NCBI GenBank assembly: GCA_022410635.1
Contig: JAJVDF010000208.1
Span: 1,307,080 to 1,371,079 of the forward strand
Length of the DNA stretch: 64,000 bases
Reading direction: 5' to 3'
Source of the DNA: Tretioscincus oriximinensis
Lineage: Eukaryota; Chordata; Lepidosauria; Squamata; Gymnophthalmidae
Positions 9,223-20,689 of this stretch are shown here, piece after piece (position 1 is the first letter of the stretch; every line of letters starts with the position of its first letter). The notes beneath the pieces were generated by a model. That model was not told where the DNA came from. It ran no database searches and saw nothing but the letters and a program-made list of their open reading frames with translations. Made by a program: the position numbers and the translations under genes.

Positions 9223-10364
9223 CAGAGCTTAAGTGCATTAAAAAGAGATTCGATTCCGGAGTGAATTCAGTTCCTTCTAACTTCATTTTTCTTGGGAGTT
9301 AACTGCTGCAGGACAGGATGGGACATACTTTTGAGCAGACCTGGCTAGATTTCCAAATCTGCGAAACTCTGCCAGTCTGACTTTGAAGGAGGCCCCGTAC
9401 ACAATAAGCTTTATTCTGGAATCACGGCAGTATTAGTGAGACATATATATTTCACCTTGTGGGGTTATGTTCCCACGTTATTGGGACAGGCAGCTACCAG
9501 TGGAAGGGCAATATCACAGGTTTACTCGGAAGTAAGATGTAAGGTGCTTACAAGAGTATTTGCAAAATACCTTCGAGAGCTTTTCAATCACACATTTTAG
9601 AGATATTTAAATTCCTCTCTCTGATTCTGTCTTCATGTTTACATGCAAAAATTATCTTTTTCCAGCTTAGGGATGAGTCATATAGACTCCTTCCTTCCAC
9701 AAACTAGTAGATCTCTTGTAGCCCCTAAGAAATGAACAAGAAAGTAGATTTCCCTACAACCGTGTATGTCTCTAAGATGCTACGTGACCCCCTTGACAAC
9801 CCTAAAAGGAAATAAAAATAAGAGTCTTGACAAATCTTGAATTTTGCATCAATGGAACTCAATAAATATTGCTTTATTGTCACACTAATGCAAAATTCAC
9901 TTTTACTGTGATGCTTTGAATTTGGAAATTTAAATCAAGATAATATCATTTCGATTTTTAAATAACAGCATCTTTAGCCTTCTCCACTCAGAGTAAAGAT
10001 GAGATGTCAATCTATTCTATTACTTCATTTTGACCAGAAGTTTAAATTCCATTTTTCTGCTGAAAGTAAGATGAAGAAGGATATGTTTTTTAAAAAAAAT
10101 TGGGAGAGACGATAAAGCAATTTCTTTGCTTCAACTTATACACATACACAAAATAATCCTAGTTTTGGTTACTGATCAAAACTAAAACAGCTTTTTCAAA
10201 AATAAATGTGAAGAATTGGAACACAGGCATTTAAATTTCCCTGATTTCGGCTACAATATTTCCTAAGCAGACTTGTGACAAAGGAAAGATATCCATAAAA
10301 TATTTAAATTATAACATTAACCTGGCCTTTGGCTGAAAAAATGTGGTTCTGCCATGTTGTCTTT

Positions 10365-10428
10365 TTTAGTATTAACCGCTCTAAGACCTCCAGGTATAGG
10401 GTGGTATAGAAACATAAATAAATAAACA
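10365..10428 (+). mobile_element. SINE A-type 3' tail
   Basis: AACCGCTCTAAGACCTCCAG then GTATAGGGTGGTATAGAAACA and an AAATAAATAAACAAAT tail. Confidence 0.65.
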
Positions 10429-11218
10429 AATAATAACAGTGGCTGCAATTTTGTCCCTATTTACTTACGAGTAAGTCCCTTCTGCTCCTGGGTCTACTTC
10501 TAAATAGACATAAATAGCCTGGGCAAGTCTAGCAAACATCCAAAAGAAGAAAGACAAAGTTGCTTTTAGAAATTAAAGTAAGGACTTTGCCCTTTTAATT
10601 CCATGTGTTTATAAAATAAGACAAGACAGAAAAACAGAGGAATGAAAATACAACACATATCCCAAGCAGAAAACGCAATGAAACAGAAAATGGAAAGTGT
10701 CCTATGAAAAGTTCCTCAAAAGAGGAAAAAAATAAGATTTTTATAAAATGCCAAAATGAAAGATTCTGTACCTGAAAACACTGAAAGTTTGGAATAAAAT
10801 TACTCTGGTCTCCTGCTCCTTCTTTTTAAGTGCCTGACTTCTTTGGCTAACCCACCCCCCATCCCCATGATAAGTTTGTTGGGCTTAACCCAGAAGGCAG
10901 CCTCCGATTGCATCCGTATGGAAAAGGCAAACCCTTTGGAGACCATGTATTGCAAGAAGCTGCTCAGCTTAGGAAGATGAAAAGTGGACAGAGGTCTGCA
11001 TTTCTCGGAGGCTGGTCCTCCTGGAGGCAACAGCCACGCTCCTTACATGTAGCACCTCAACGTGCAACTGTAGCATGAAAAATCTGAATTTGGGAAATGA
11101 AAGAGGAGGCTGGCATCAGAAAGGCTGCTCTCCTCCATACTCTTAATGCCAGTTTCCTCAGGTAAATGGAAGCCACACATAGGTCAACATCAAAGCCAAT
11201 TTCAAAAAGCTTGGAGTC

Positions 11219-11361
11219 AGCAAGCTCTTCCTAGGTCCCTAGCCATATTTGGGAATTTTTTAATGAGTATTTATAAAGTATTTTTAAAAAGCCCTGAGCA
11301 TCTAAAGCAAGCCCTTCCTGGATCTCACGCAATATTTGGGGGTTTTCTTACCCCCAAATAT
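11219..11361. repeat. Degenerate tandem duplication ending in a hairpin
   Basis: CAAGCTCTTCCTAGGTCCC (11220) and CAAGCCCTTCCTGGATCTC (11308) begin two related segments about 88 bp apart, each reaching ATATTTGGG. The second ends in a perfect 11-bp stem, ATATTTGGGGG at 11332-11342 and CCCCCAAATAT at 11351-11361, around an 8-nt loop. Confidence 0.7.
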
Positions 11362-13544
11362 CTCCACCCATAAAAACATACTCAGGAATTGGGTGAAGCA
11401 GACTTATAGCCATTTATCTAGAAGGAGATGGATGGCGGTTTAAGTGAGGTCCCTCTGCTTAGTCCCTTTTAAAGCTCTTCCAAACTTGGCATCTAAAAAA
11501 GAAAAACGCGAGAAATAAAAAAAATCCTCTTACCTTACTTGTCTTTTGCTGATCCCAGAGAGTGTATCCTTCCCCTAGGCTCAAGTCTGGGGAGGAACGA
11601 AAATAAATAGAAATTATCTGATATCCTGCCTTCCCCCCCAAAAAGACAATGGGACTGACAGATATTTTTAAAAGCCCAAACAGGACTGATTCTTTATGGG
11701 ATAGGAGGCTTTAAAAAAAACAAAAAACACCAAGGCTTTTCTCTTCCCCCTATTTCCACCCTTGAAAGTGAATTTTAACCCCCCCACCCAAATTCACTCC
11801 CATTATCACGTGATGAAGAAATTGGGAACAGAACAGATTTGGAAAGGTGGGGTGGGGGTGGACAAGGAGAGTGGGGTCAGCTCCCTTAATGAACCACTTT
11901 CCCCCAGACCTTAAATATATTTATGTATATAATCTGAGCCTGCCTAGAATATGGTTGCTGAGAAGAAAGGAGAAGCATTTTTTTCGAGGTGAGAAAGCAA
12001 TTTTTGGGAAAGGTGAGTGATGTACCTGGGGGTTCTGTCCAAAGAGGATCAGAGGAGAAAGAGGGCTGAATGTCTATAAAAATAAGAATAACTCTATGTC
12101 TTGTTTATTTTCGTAATGGTTTTCAGCTGAATGATTATATGGGTTGAAAAAAATATATAGTTTTCCCCTCTTTAACCCAATTCAGATAATCTGCAGAACT
12201 GTGGTGAAAGTTCAAACACTTGTCTGTTTCAGAATTCTGAAATTCCTATTCTATTATTCTTAGAATTGCAGTCAAATAATAAATAAAGCGGGAGAAAAAA
12301 CTCTATTTTTAATTCCACCAGGGAGTTAAAGACTTTTAGAATGCAATTGGAGTTACGTTGGAGTAAAACTAGCTACAAAAAGGAATGGTTTTGGTGCCTT
12401 GGACTTTAAAAATAATATTTTCTTCTCAGGCCACTGGGTGAAGTAACTGAAGATTTTCAATGACTCTGAAACCTTCAAAGTTGCACTTTCAAAAATGCTT
12501 CCACCCTTTGGATGCTTTCAAAATTAAATCTTAAAGCACTGAAGTCATATATTTACCCATTTCAGGGGAAAACACAGGAATTGGGTTTGCTAGAGGTTTT
12601 GTGAATAACTCTATCCTGCCTTTCCCCCCAACCCAGATTTAATTTTATTTTTAAAGTGACTTCCGACTTTCCATCCTCTTGGACAATTTCCTTTCCTGCC
12701 TGAAATATTTTGGAGACTTTGCAAGGGTGATCTTTGAAAAGTCTTTTTTTTTTAACAGTGTCTGCTATGATGGAAGTTCTTGTAGCCTCGCACCTCCAAT
12801 GAATTTTCCACGTAGAAGACAGAAATTGCTAAAGAATTTCTTATTAAAGATTTCATTGAAAACGCATCCAAAGGGTGAAAGGATTTTCAAAACACAATAC
12901 GGAAGGCTTTGGAATCACTACGCACAACTTCCGAGGCATCGCCCAGTAACATGAGAAAAAATTATTAATATTTAATTCAATGCACTGAACCATTTCCATC
13001 CCTTTTTATATTTGCAGCTGGATTTACTCCTCGTAGCTCCCGTTGTACTCAAAAGTTCTTCAATTCCTAGATGGAAGTAGGAATACTTCTAAGGATTTGC
13101 CTAAAATATTTTTTCTTTTATAAGGGCCATTTTGAAATGTAATTGTAAATTTATTTTATTTTCTTCCAGAGAAATGGGTTGAAAATGTGAGCTGTATTTA
13201 ACTAATTTGGGGTGTTTATCGTACTGATGGGGCCATTTTATCATAACCATGATCCTCAGGTTAAAAACAAATTAAAAACCAGGGGTTGCTTGATCTTGAT
13301 GACAAATATTTATTTTCAATCAGATTTCAAAGCAATCTGCAGGGGATCCCCTCCTAGATGCAACAGCCCTCTTGACAGCAAAGGAGTGGAAATCCAGGGC
13401 AGCAGAGCCTTCTGGTGTTGGCCCCCAAGGTTGTGTAGTTTCTCCTTGCTGGGGCTTCAGCCTCCTTCAGTTCAGAAAAGCATTGAAGACCTTCCTTGGC
13501 CTGAAAAACGGCTTCTGTTGTTGTTTGTGATATGTTTATTTCTG

Positions 13545-13615
13545 TACTGTTTTATTGTTGTTACCCACGCCGAGTACAGGGCAAGATAAAGGTATGAATA
13601 GATTATAAATAAATA
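13545..13615 (+). mobile_element. SINE A-type 3' tail
   Basis: ACTGTTTTATTGTTGTTACC, GTACAGGGCAAGATAAAGG and an AAATAAATAAAT tail. Confidence 0.6.
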
Positions 13616-14089
13616 AATCTGTCTGCTCTAAGACTTGCCTTATGTGGCTGGCATTCTTTATCTAGAAGAGAATTCCGTTACAGAGACTTTCCTCTGAGGG
13701 GATATATCGGGTTGTCTTACAGTGTTTTTGCAAACTGTTTGGTCTGGGATCTAAGCTTGTAGAATGCTGCAGTACATAAACAGGCCTTCCCAGAATAGCA
13801 ACTTAATAAATATGTGCCAGAGATGTGGAATTTATGACTAGCAAAAGCCCCCAAAGAGCACAGATCCCGTTGCTACCTCTGCAGCTAGAAAGGTGGACGG
13901 CAAGAGGTGACGCAGTAAAGTCCTGAAGGTGTTTCCATAAATATTTTTTATAATGAAATCTCCCACTTTGCTACCATAAATGTACGGTTACATGCATTCA
14001 CGGGTTCCTTCTTCCCACCCATTTTGCTGATTTTAGCACAAATTCCATTTTCAATTTTTTGGCATCCCAGGACTACCCTTGGGTACATT
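13616..14089. other. Intergenic, nothing recognised
   Basis: No repeat or exon recognised. Confidence 0.5.
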
Positions 14090-14158
14090 TTTGATATGAT
14101 CTGGGGGTTGGACCCGATGACCCTGGCGGTCCCTTCCAACTCTATGATTCTATGAAGG
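14090..14158 (+). mobile_element. CR1 LINE 3' end, ATTCTATGA type
   Basis: GGTTGGACCCGATGACCCTG, GGTCCCTTCCAACTCTATGA and a short ATTCTATGA tail: the extreme 3' end of a CR1 of the type common in birds and other sauropsids. Confidence 0.85.
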
Positions 14159-14239
14159 TATCTGACATTGCTGTGCATCTAGGCTCTGATCACACTTAAT
14201 TTTAAACTTGTCAACAAAGCGGCAATTCCACACACACAC

Positions 14240-14345
14240 ATTTTTCTCTAACTCACAAAGCCCACCTTTGGTTTAGTATTCACTTTAACGCTGTGTTTTT
14301 TCACTCTGAAAGTGGACAGAAGCTGGATTAAAATTTAGGTGTAAG
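14240..14345. mobile_element. Family D TIR element, right half
   Basis: Core CCCACCTTTGGTTTAGTATT followed by CTCTGAAAGTGGACAGAAGC and TGGATTAAAATTTAGGTG. The left half is missing. Confidence 0.65.
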
Positions 14346-15656
14346 CAAGGCCTCAGTCGTTCTCAGAAGGTAGCTTAGCGATATTTTTTTAAGCCTGGTT
14401 TTGCCCTCTGAAGAAAGGCTACATGGACTAAACTGTCAAGATTTGGAAAAGGGAGCAAGTAAAATTTATCTGAATTCCCTCCCTCCCTAAGAACAAATCC
14501 CCAAGGATCCCAACCCAGTCCTTTGAGGTGGGGGGCATACATGCAACTTTTCCAGATCTCACACCTTTTGGAAGTGAGCAGACCAGCTTTCTTCTGCAGA
14601 TCCCAAGTTTTCTAGTTATGGGCAAAGGTCCGGAAACTCGGAGTGACCAGACAAAGTCAAGGTGAAACAATTAATTAAATTCCCAGTGATTTATCCCCAG
14701 GCATCTGAAAAGGATTTACTTCTATTTTTTTAAGGGTGTTCTGCTTTGTTTTCGAATCATTATCCTGGCAGCAAGAGAGAAAGGGACACCAAGGTATCCA
14801 ACAAAGTAAGAGACAAAGACACAATGTAAAAGAAAACGCTTGAAAAAGAGCAAGTAATAAACATAAATGCCGTAGCAAAGAAGCAGAGGGTTTCCAACCT
14901 AAGTTCTTAACTTTCCCTCTCTAAATTGCCCTCCAGGAAATTTGGTGGAGCTTAATGCATCCCATTGGCTGGTACAAAATTCCTTACAGGGTGGAGATTT
15001 AGCATCAGCAGGTCAAAGGGAAACATTTTTAAACCTTCTTGTGATGCAAATTTGAAAAGAGGCCTATGAAAGTTGGTAGCACCCTTGACCTGGCAGCCAG
15101 CTCTCACTTTCTTCCCCATTAGGTTAATCGTTTTGCATTGCTAATTGCAAGTTCTTTATGAAGGTGTCTGCTGGGCAACCATCTCTCACAGGCTACAGTA
15201 GATGTTGACGCTCTCCAAAAATATAGAGTCCTCCCAACTTACCTCTCTCTGTATTGACACAACAAAGAAGATCAACACGGCAGCGTTTCTTTGGGAAGTC
15301 AAATTGGGGCTGAAGTCCAATTTGATCTGGTTTCTTTAGTGGAAAGGATGCCCAAAGTCACTGTTCATGGTGAAAAACCTTCCAGCGCCAACTTCTTGTT
15401 TGCTTGGAAGTGAATTCCAAGTTCACTGTTGATTTATGCTCACGTAACGTCTGCAGGCCAAGGTGCTGTAGCCTCACAATCTGAAATAAGGTCACCAAAT
15501 TCAATGGTTAAACACTCAGGGTAAGTTGAGACCTATTTGTTCAGCTAAATTGTTGTGTCTAATTCTTCACCCCTTTATATCTGAAGTAATCATGGCCATG
15601 AAGGCTCCTTTTGCTTCCCTTTTTTTGCTGGATGTTGAGTCTAAAGTGAGGCTAAG
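14346..15656. other. Single-copy DNA, no gene recognised
   Basis: Repeat-free by eye. A segment near 15110-15170 (TTAATCG, TTTGCATTGCTAATTGC) is rich in homeodomain-like ATTA/TAAT cores and could be a conserved regulatory element, but that is only a guess. Confidence 0.4.
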
Positions 15657-15810
15657 GTCCTGGTCACATGTTTACTTTTAAACCATCTTTAGTCCTGAAG
15701 AGTGAACTTAAATCTGATCTTTTTTCTCCGGAATGTCCAGAAAGTAAAACGGATTAAACTCGTTCTTCAAGAATGAAGTTGGTTGAAAAGTAAATGTGTG
15801 ACCAAACGGA
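15657..15810. mobile_element. Family E TIR element, complete
   Basis: GGTCCTGGTCACATGTTTAC and TTTTAAACCATCTTTAGTCC at the left; GAATGAAGTTGGTTGAAAAG and TAAATGTGTGACCAAACGG at the right; about 154 bp. The middle is palindromic around TTCTCCGGAA. A clear target duplication is not seen. Confidence 0.75.
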
Positions 15811-16045
15811 ATATGGTGTTTCTGTCTGTTGAAAAAAAACATCATTGTATTGAATGAAGCAAATGATAGTTAGGATTCTGGTCTTGTTACTTCAATCAAG
15901 GTATCTTTTCTTTTTAGAAAACATCTTTAATTCCTAGATTTCAAAGAAATAGCAATGTTAATCTTTCTCCAGAAAGTCTAGAAAGATTGTAGTACTTTAG
16001 AGACCAACAAGAGACAGGTAGGCACGTTTACCTTTCTCTTGTCTA

Positions 16046-16301
16046 CTTATTAATTTATTTGTACTTATATCCCGCTGTATACCCAAAGGTCTGAGGGTGG
16101 CCAACCAAAGGGTGGCGCACATAGCTTTTGTGGCTTTCTCCACAACAGACACCCTATGGAGTAGGTGGGGCTGAGAGAGTCCTAAAGAACTGTGACTGGC
16201 CCAAGGTCACCCAGCTGGCTTTCATGGAGGAGTGGGGAATCGAACCAGGTGACTACCAGATGTGAATCCAACACTTTAACCACTACACCAAACTGGCTCT
16301 T
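16046..16301 (-). mobile_element. SINE A (tRNA-derived), full length
   Basis: Read on the minus strand: GAGCCAGTTTGGTGTAGTGG head with tRNA-like A box, a B-box-like GGTTCGATTCC, the body segment (CCACAACAGACACC on the + strand), then CCTTTGGGTATACAGCGGG and a short A/T-rich tail. A/B boxes imply origin from a tRNA; no functional tRNA is encoded. Confidence 0.88.
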
Positions 16302-16603
16302 CTTCAGATATAGTTCCTGGAATTTTACCATGCAACATACATAGGTTTTAGCCACTCCTATCTCCACTTTCCAATTGTGTGGGACAATAAAATTGTGGGA
16401 TTGGACCTCGAGGCCAAAGGCACTAAAACATAATCTCTAATCTCAGAACTTTATAACTGCCCTGTATAATATTAAAAAATTGGGATCAAAACCCTTACAC
16501 TAGAAGACCAAAGGTTCTCTCTGGGAATTATTTAAATGTTCATACAAATATGTTGTTGTTATTTTTGCTGCTGCTACAGCTGTTGTTGTCTATTATTATA
16601 ACA

Positions 16604-16795
16604 GTCAGGGTGATAAACCAGTGGAACAGGTTGCCACAGGAGGTGGTGAGTTCGCCTTCCCTGGAAGTCTCCAAATGGAGACTGGATAGTCATCTATCTG
16701 GGATGATTTGAGGAATCCTGCATTGGGCAGGAGATTTGACCTGATGACCCTGGAGGTCCCTTCCAACTCTATGATTCTACGATTCTATGATGATG
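16604..16795 (+). mobile_element. CR1 LINE 3' end, ATTCTATGA type
   Basis: CCAGTGGAACAGGTTGCCAC, GGAAGTCTCCAAATGGAGAC and GGTCCCTTCCAACTCTATGA, tail ATTCTACGATTCTATGATG. These are the C-terminal end of the CR1 second ORF and its 3' UTR, much decayed. Confidence 0.9.
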
Positions 16796-17954
16796 CTGAT
16801 GATGATTATAAAACAAATNAAATCAATGAGACAATAAAACAAATAAGACAATGATTATGGAGCAGTCAATGTAATCATAAATTTAAGGCATAAATTCAAG
16901 CTTTTCTAGAACATGTTTTACTAGTGAGACAGATCAAGTTGGTGTGGCAGATTCCTTTTTGGAAGAGGAACCAGTTTCATAGCATTATCACACGATCAAA
17001 TTATGTACACGATGGTAGGTACCCCATCAAATTCGTTAATGTTTGTGTTTTTATGGGAGAAAGTTCCAGGCAGATAAATTTTCATCCTGGAGTTTCATAT
17101 CAAAAGGGAATCATTTTGAAACCTTGCGTGTTCTAAATTCTATGATGGAATAAAAAACATCTAAATCTTCCCCACTTGGGGATCACTATAAATAAAGGCT
17201 AAAATTTCTTCCTTGAAGGAACCATGCAAGGATGTAGTCTTTATTTAGCTTAATTTATGCATTTATAGTCCGCTCTGGCTCAAGGTAAACATAGAGGGCT
17301 CTCTCTGTGGTGCCTTATAACAAGCCTACAAGGTACTTGAAGTCACAAGACCCTTTAGTGGGTTGGCCCTCTAGTGGTTACCTAGCAAGTCTGGTCTCCT
17401 AGTGAGACTCTCCCAATTTGAGCCTGCACTCCTCCAAGAAGCCAGTTGAATGACCTTAGCAGAAGCACAGTTCTTTAGAGTTTTCTCAGCCTCACAAAAT
17501 GTCTCTTGTGAAGGTTATGTCAGCTACTTTTGAGTCCTTCTGGGTTGCACAAAATGGGTTAGCATCATCTTCATCATAGTTCTTATTCTTCATACCTGGT
17601 AGGTGATTCGAACCTAGATTTTTGATACTCAGAAGTGTCCATACTTTGGGCCTTCTAATGTTCCTGAACTAACAGAGCCCATTTGGTTAATGGCAAGGAA
17701 TGCTGGGAGCCCTAACTTGGTAACATGGGATTATCTATATATCTAAACCATCTTTGTTCAAGACTTCATTGGCTGCAAGTAGTTTATTTAGTTTACTTTG
17801 TTTATTTAATTTCCATCCTCCCAATACCCAAAGATCCCAGGGATCACAATAAAATAACTATAAAACAGATTAAATACATTAAAACAATAACAGTGGAACC
17901 CAATAGTGCCATAGCTAAGAAACGTTTAGCTGCAAATTATAAGCTGCAAGGCCT
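16796..17954. other. Intergenic with possible old SINE remnants
   Basis: The segment 17240-17680 has SINE-like words on the minus strand (TTTATAGTCCGCTCTGGCTC, GGTAGGTGATTCGAACC) that may be an old tRNA-derived SINE, too decayed to assign. The rest is unrecognised. Confidence 0.35.
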
Positions 17955-18060
17955 GATCCGGATGCAAACTATTTTTAATCCAACTCAGCCCTGAAAAACC
18001 CAACCAGAAAGAAATGATTTTGTCCAGTTCTTTGAGACTGATTAAATGTATGTTTCTGAC
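17955..18060. mobile_element. Family E TIR element
   Basis: TTTTTAATCCAACTCAGCCC, a middle of AACCAGAAAGAAATGATTTT, and TTTGAGACTGATTAAATG then TATGTTTCTGAC. Moderately diverged. Confidence 0.65.
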
Positions 18061-18274
18061 TTTAGCCCAGTTTTCTACTACTGCATGTTCTAAATCCATA
18101 TTTGAATCTAAAAGAGGTTGAAAAAGAAGAAGCACTGAAGGACTTCTGCTTACTTAATTCTTAAGAATTATTAGAACAACTAGGCAGTCTCCTTTCATAA
18201 ACTTCTTGCAAATAAAAACACACTGGATTTTAGTTATCAGTCCTGTCATTGACATAATCAGAACACAGGAACCA

Positions 18275-18562
18275 AACGTTGATCTAGAATTCACTTCCAG
18301 AAGAGGTGGTGGTACCCAGCAGCATGGATAGCTTTAAGACAGGATTAGAAAAGTTCATGGAAGCCAAGGGTATCAATAGCTACTAGGATGGATCTCTTGA
18401 TGCTGCCTGTGGGATGGAGCAACAGGCAGCATTCCAGGGAGTTGAGAGCAGGTGCCTTCTTCTGCTTGAGATGCCCAGGGGCAATTGGTGGGCCACCAGG
18501 TGAGGCAGAAGGCTGGACTAGATGGGCCCCATTCAGCAGGGTTCTCTTATGTTCTCAGCTGA
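18275..18562 (+). mobile_element. CR1 LINE 3' end, TTATGTTC type
   Basis: AATTCACTTCCAGAAGAGG, ATGGATAGCTTTAAGACAGG, CTACTAGGATGGATCTCTTG, GGCAATTGGTGGGCCACC, GGACTAGATGGGCCCC and a short TTATGTTC tail. It encodes the decayed CR1 ORF2 C-terminus and then the 3' UTR. Confidence 0.9.
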
Positions 18563-18679
18563 CTTAGTTTTCCAACAACCTTGGGGAGTAATCGTGCTGA
18601 AATGATTAAGTCAATGTGTTGTTTGATTTATGTCCTGAATAGAAGACTTTATACCCTGTATAGCGAATTGTCATTCTCT

Positions 18680-18815
18680 ACTCTTGCATTTATCTTCACC
18701 CCGTAAGTCAGCCTAAGCTGGAGAAAGCCAAAAGAAAACAGCTTGCCACTTTGCTGATGGGTTCCTCTTGCTTTGAAAACGGACTTAAGGTGTATTAAAA
18801 CATAGGTATGATCAA
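18680..18815. mobile_element. Family D TIR element, right part
   Basis: CCAAAAGAAAACAGCTTGCC, TGCTGATGGGTTCC and TTTGAAAACGGACTTAAGG followed by TATTAAAACATAGG. The left end is not preserved. Confidence 0.55.
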
Positions 18816-18884
18816 GGCTCAGGTGAACAACACACACACACACCTATGTGTAACCAGAGACAGGATGGATGCATGAATGCAAGG

Positions 18885-18995
18885 ACAGATCTCACACGTA
18901 TTCTTTTAAGCCATCTTCAGTCATGAATAACTAGGATTGAAAGCCAGATCTTCAGGACTAAAGACAGTTTAAAAGCACGTGCGTGACCAGGACCT
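18885..18995. mobile_element. Family E TIR element
   Basis: GATCTCACACGTATTCTTTT with AAGCCATCTTCAGTCATGAA at the left and TTCAGGACTAAAGACAG, TTTAAAAGCACGTGCGTGAC at the right. Confidence 0.7.
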
Positions 18996-20080
18996 CAATA
19001 CTACAGTATTTCCAAACTTCTTGGCTCTCTGTTTGGAAAAGAATCTATTTTTCCTGCTTTGTGCAGAAACACTTGAATAGTTTGTTTATTTTCTTATTAT
19101 TACCCAAAAGAAAGAAAAAGAAAAGGGGGGGGGGGAGCAGCTTAAAAGGCTTTTCTTGCTTTCATGCTTCTTTTTAAGAGTGAAACCATGTCTGCTATGT
19201 AAACAGAGAAAGTGAGTGTTTGTAGGAAAAACTGTCAGAAGACACCACTTTGAACTTCTCGGCAGATTCCTCAGGAAGGACGGAAGGGGTAGCAGAGAAG
19301 AGAGAAGAACTAAGAATAAGAATTTACAGCGTTCGATGTCTGAACTATTCTGGGTTGCGTAAGATCTCGGGACCCTTTCGAAACATAAACGCGCATCTAT
19401 TTCATGTATAAAGCCACAGCAAAACAAAGCACACGTCCATTTTTCATCTGAATCTGAAAAAAATTAGCTCAAACCTACGCAGAGGTAGTTTAAAGATATA
19501 TATTATATACAGCTCTCCGACACAACTCAATAACGATGGGACTAAAATATCTAAAGAAATGTTTATTCCCATATCCAGTGGTGGGATCCAGCCAGTTTGC
19601 ACTCTTTCGGCATAACTGGGGCTAGCTGCGCATCATGGTTTAAAAACCACCACAACCTATAATCCGCAATAGAGCAATCAGGTGTCTGTGCACATCAAAC
19701 ATGAGTAAGTCACCAAACTGTGACTGAGGCCCCAGTTCCAACATCGCTGGCTGATCTTGTCACAGTACAGTCCGAGAATTTACTTCCAACAACCAATAGA
19801 AACAACTGCTGCGTTTTCGACTGTTTTATCGTCTCGGCCTAATTTGTGCACACGCCTACGATCGCGAGAATACNGGGGTTCTCTGGAAGGAGCCCGAATA
19901 GCTGAGCAATAGTTTATTCCAGTGAAAAGGNGTTTATTGTGGGTCGACTACTGAAAAACANTTAGCACTTGTGCCCGGGACATCCTGATTGCGCTACGAA
20001 CGAGGTAGGAAAATATCGTGTGCACAAAGCCTGGCTCACTTTTTTTTANTTGGGTAAACCTAATTTTTTTCAGCAAAGGA
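18996..20080. other. Intergenic, nothing recognised
   Basis: No repeat family or exon recognised. 19560-19990 is somewhat CpG-richer. Short poly-G near 19130. Confidence 0.45.
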
Positions 20081-20463
20081 GCTAGTAGCACTTTGAGACT
20101 AACAGGAGAAAAGTGGGTGGCATCAGCTTCCGTAGACACTTCTACTTCTTCAGATGCTGAGGNACTTATGTCAGGGTCAGGTATTTATAGAAAACTGTGT
20201 ATAGGAGATGACAAAGCACACGCGAATGTGGTGGAGTATGAACTCCAGGTTTAGAAAAACAGGCAAATAGCAGAACTCCAGGTTCTTTCTAAACCTGGAG
20301 TTCATCACCTTATCACATTTGCATGTGCTTTGTCATCTCCCATACGCAGTTTTCTATAAATACCTGACCCTGAGATGAGTCTCTCAGCATCTGAATAAAT
20401 AGAAGTGCCTACGGAAGCTTCTGCTACCCACATTTCTCCTGTTAGTCTCAAAGTGCTACTGGC
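20081..20463. mobile_element. Penelope-like fragments as a 178-bp inverted pair
   Basis: 20081-20257 and 20286-20463 are reverse complements with modest divergence, separated by 28 bp. Each arm has the CATCTGAA...TACGGAAGC hammerhead-like region, AGTGCTAC and TTTATAGAAAACTG plus GAGATGACAAAGCAC. Inverted junctions of this kind are typical of Penelope-like insertions. Confidence 0.75.
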
Positions 20464-20640
20464 CTTCTGTCTCACCCAGTGTCCCACCAATTGCACCTGG
20501 GCAACCTGAACAGAGGAAGGCAAAATCTTCACCTGTTCTTGACGTCCTGCAAATAGCATTTCAGAAATACAACCTGTTGTGCCATCCCGGAGGCAGCATC
20601 AAGACATCCATCCTAGTGGNTGTTTATACTCTTGAGGTGC
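20464..20640 (-). mobile_element. CR1 LINE 3' fragment
   Basis: Minus-strand CR1 end: CTGTCTCACCCAGTGTCCC, TTGCACCTGGGCAACCTG, GAGGCAGCATCAAGACATCC, ATCCTAGTGG. It directly abuts the Penelope-like pair. Confidence 0.8.
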
Positions 20641-20689
20641 ATTAGGCTGCTTCAATGTGGATTTTTAGGCAAGCTGTAAAATCTAATCT

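Larger units (their letters stand above)
9223..13544. other. Repeat-poor AT-rich single-copy DNA
   Basis: The longest stretch with almost no recognisable repeats; the exceptions are a SINE A-type tail at 10365-10428 and a degenerate duplication at 11219-11361. AT-rich with no plausible exon; frames are short and unlike known proteins. It is the best place in the window to look for conserved non-coding elements, but conservation cannot be judged from one sequence. Confidence 0.5.
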
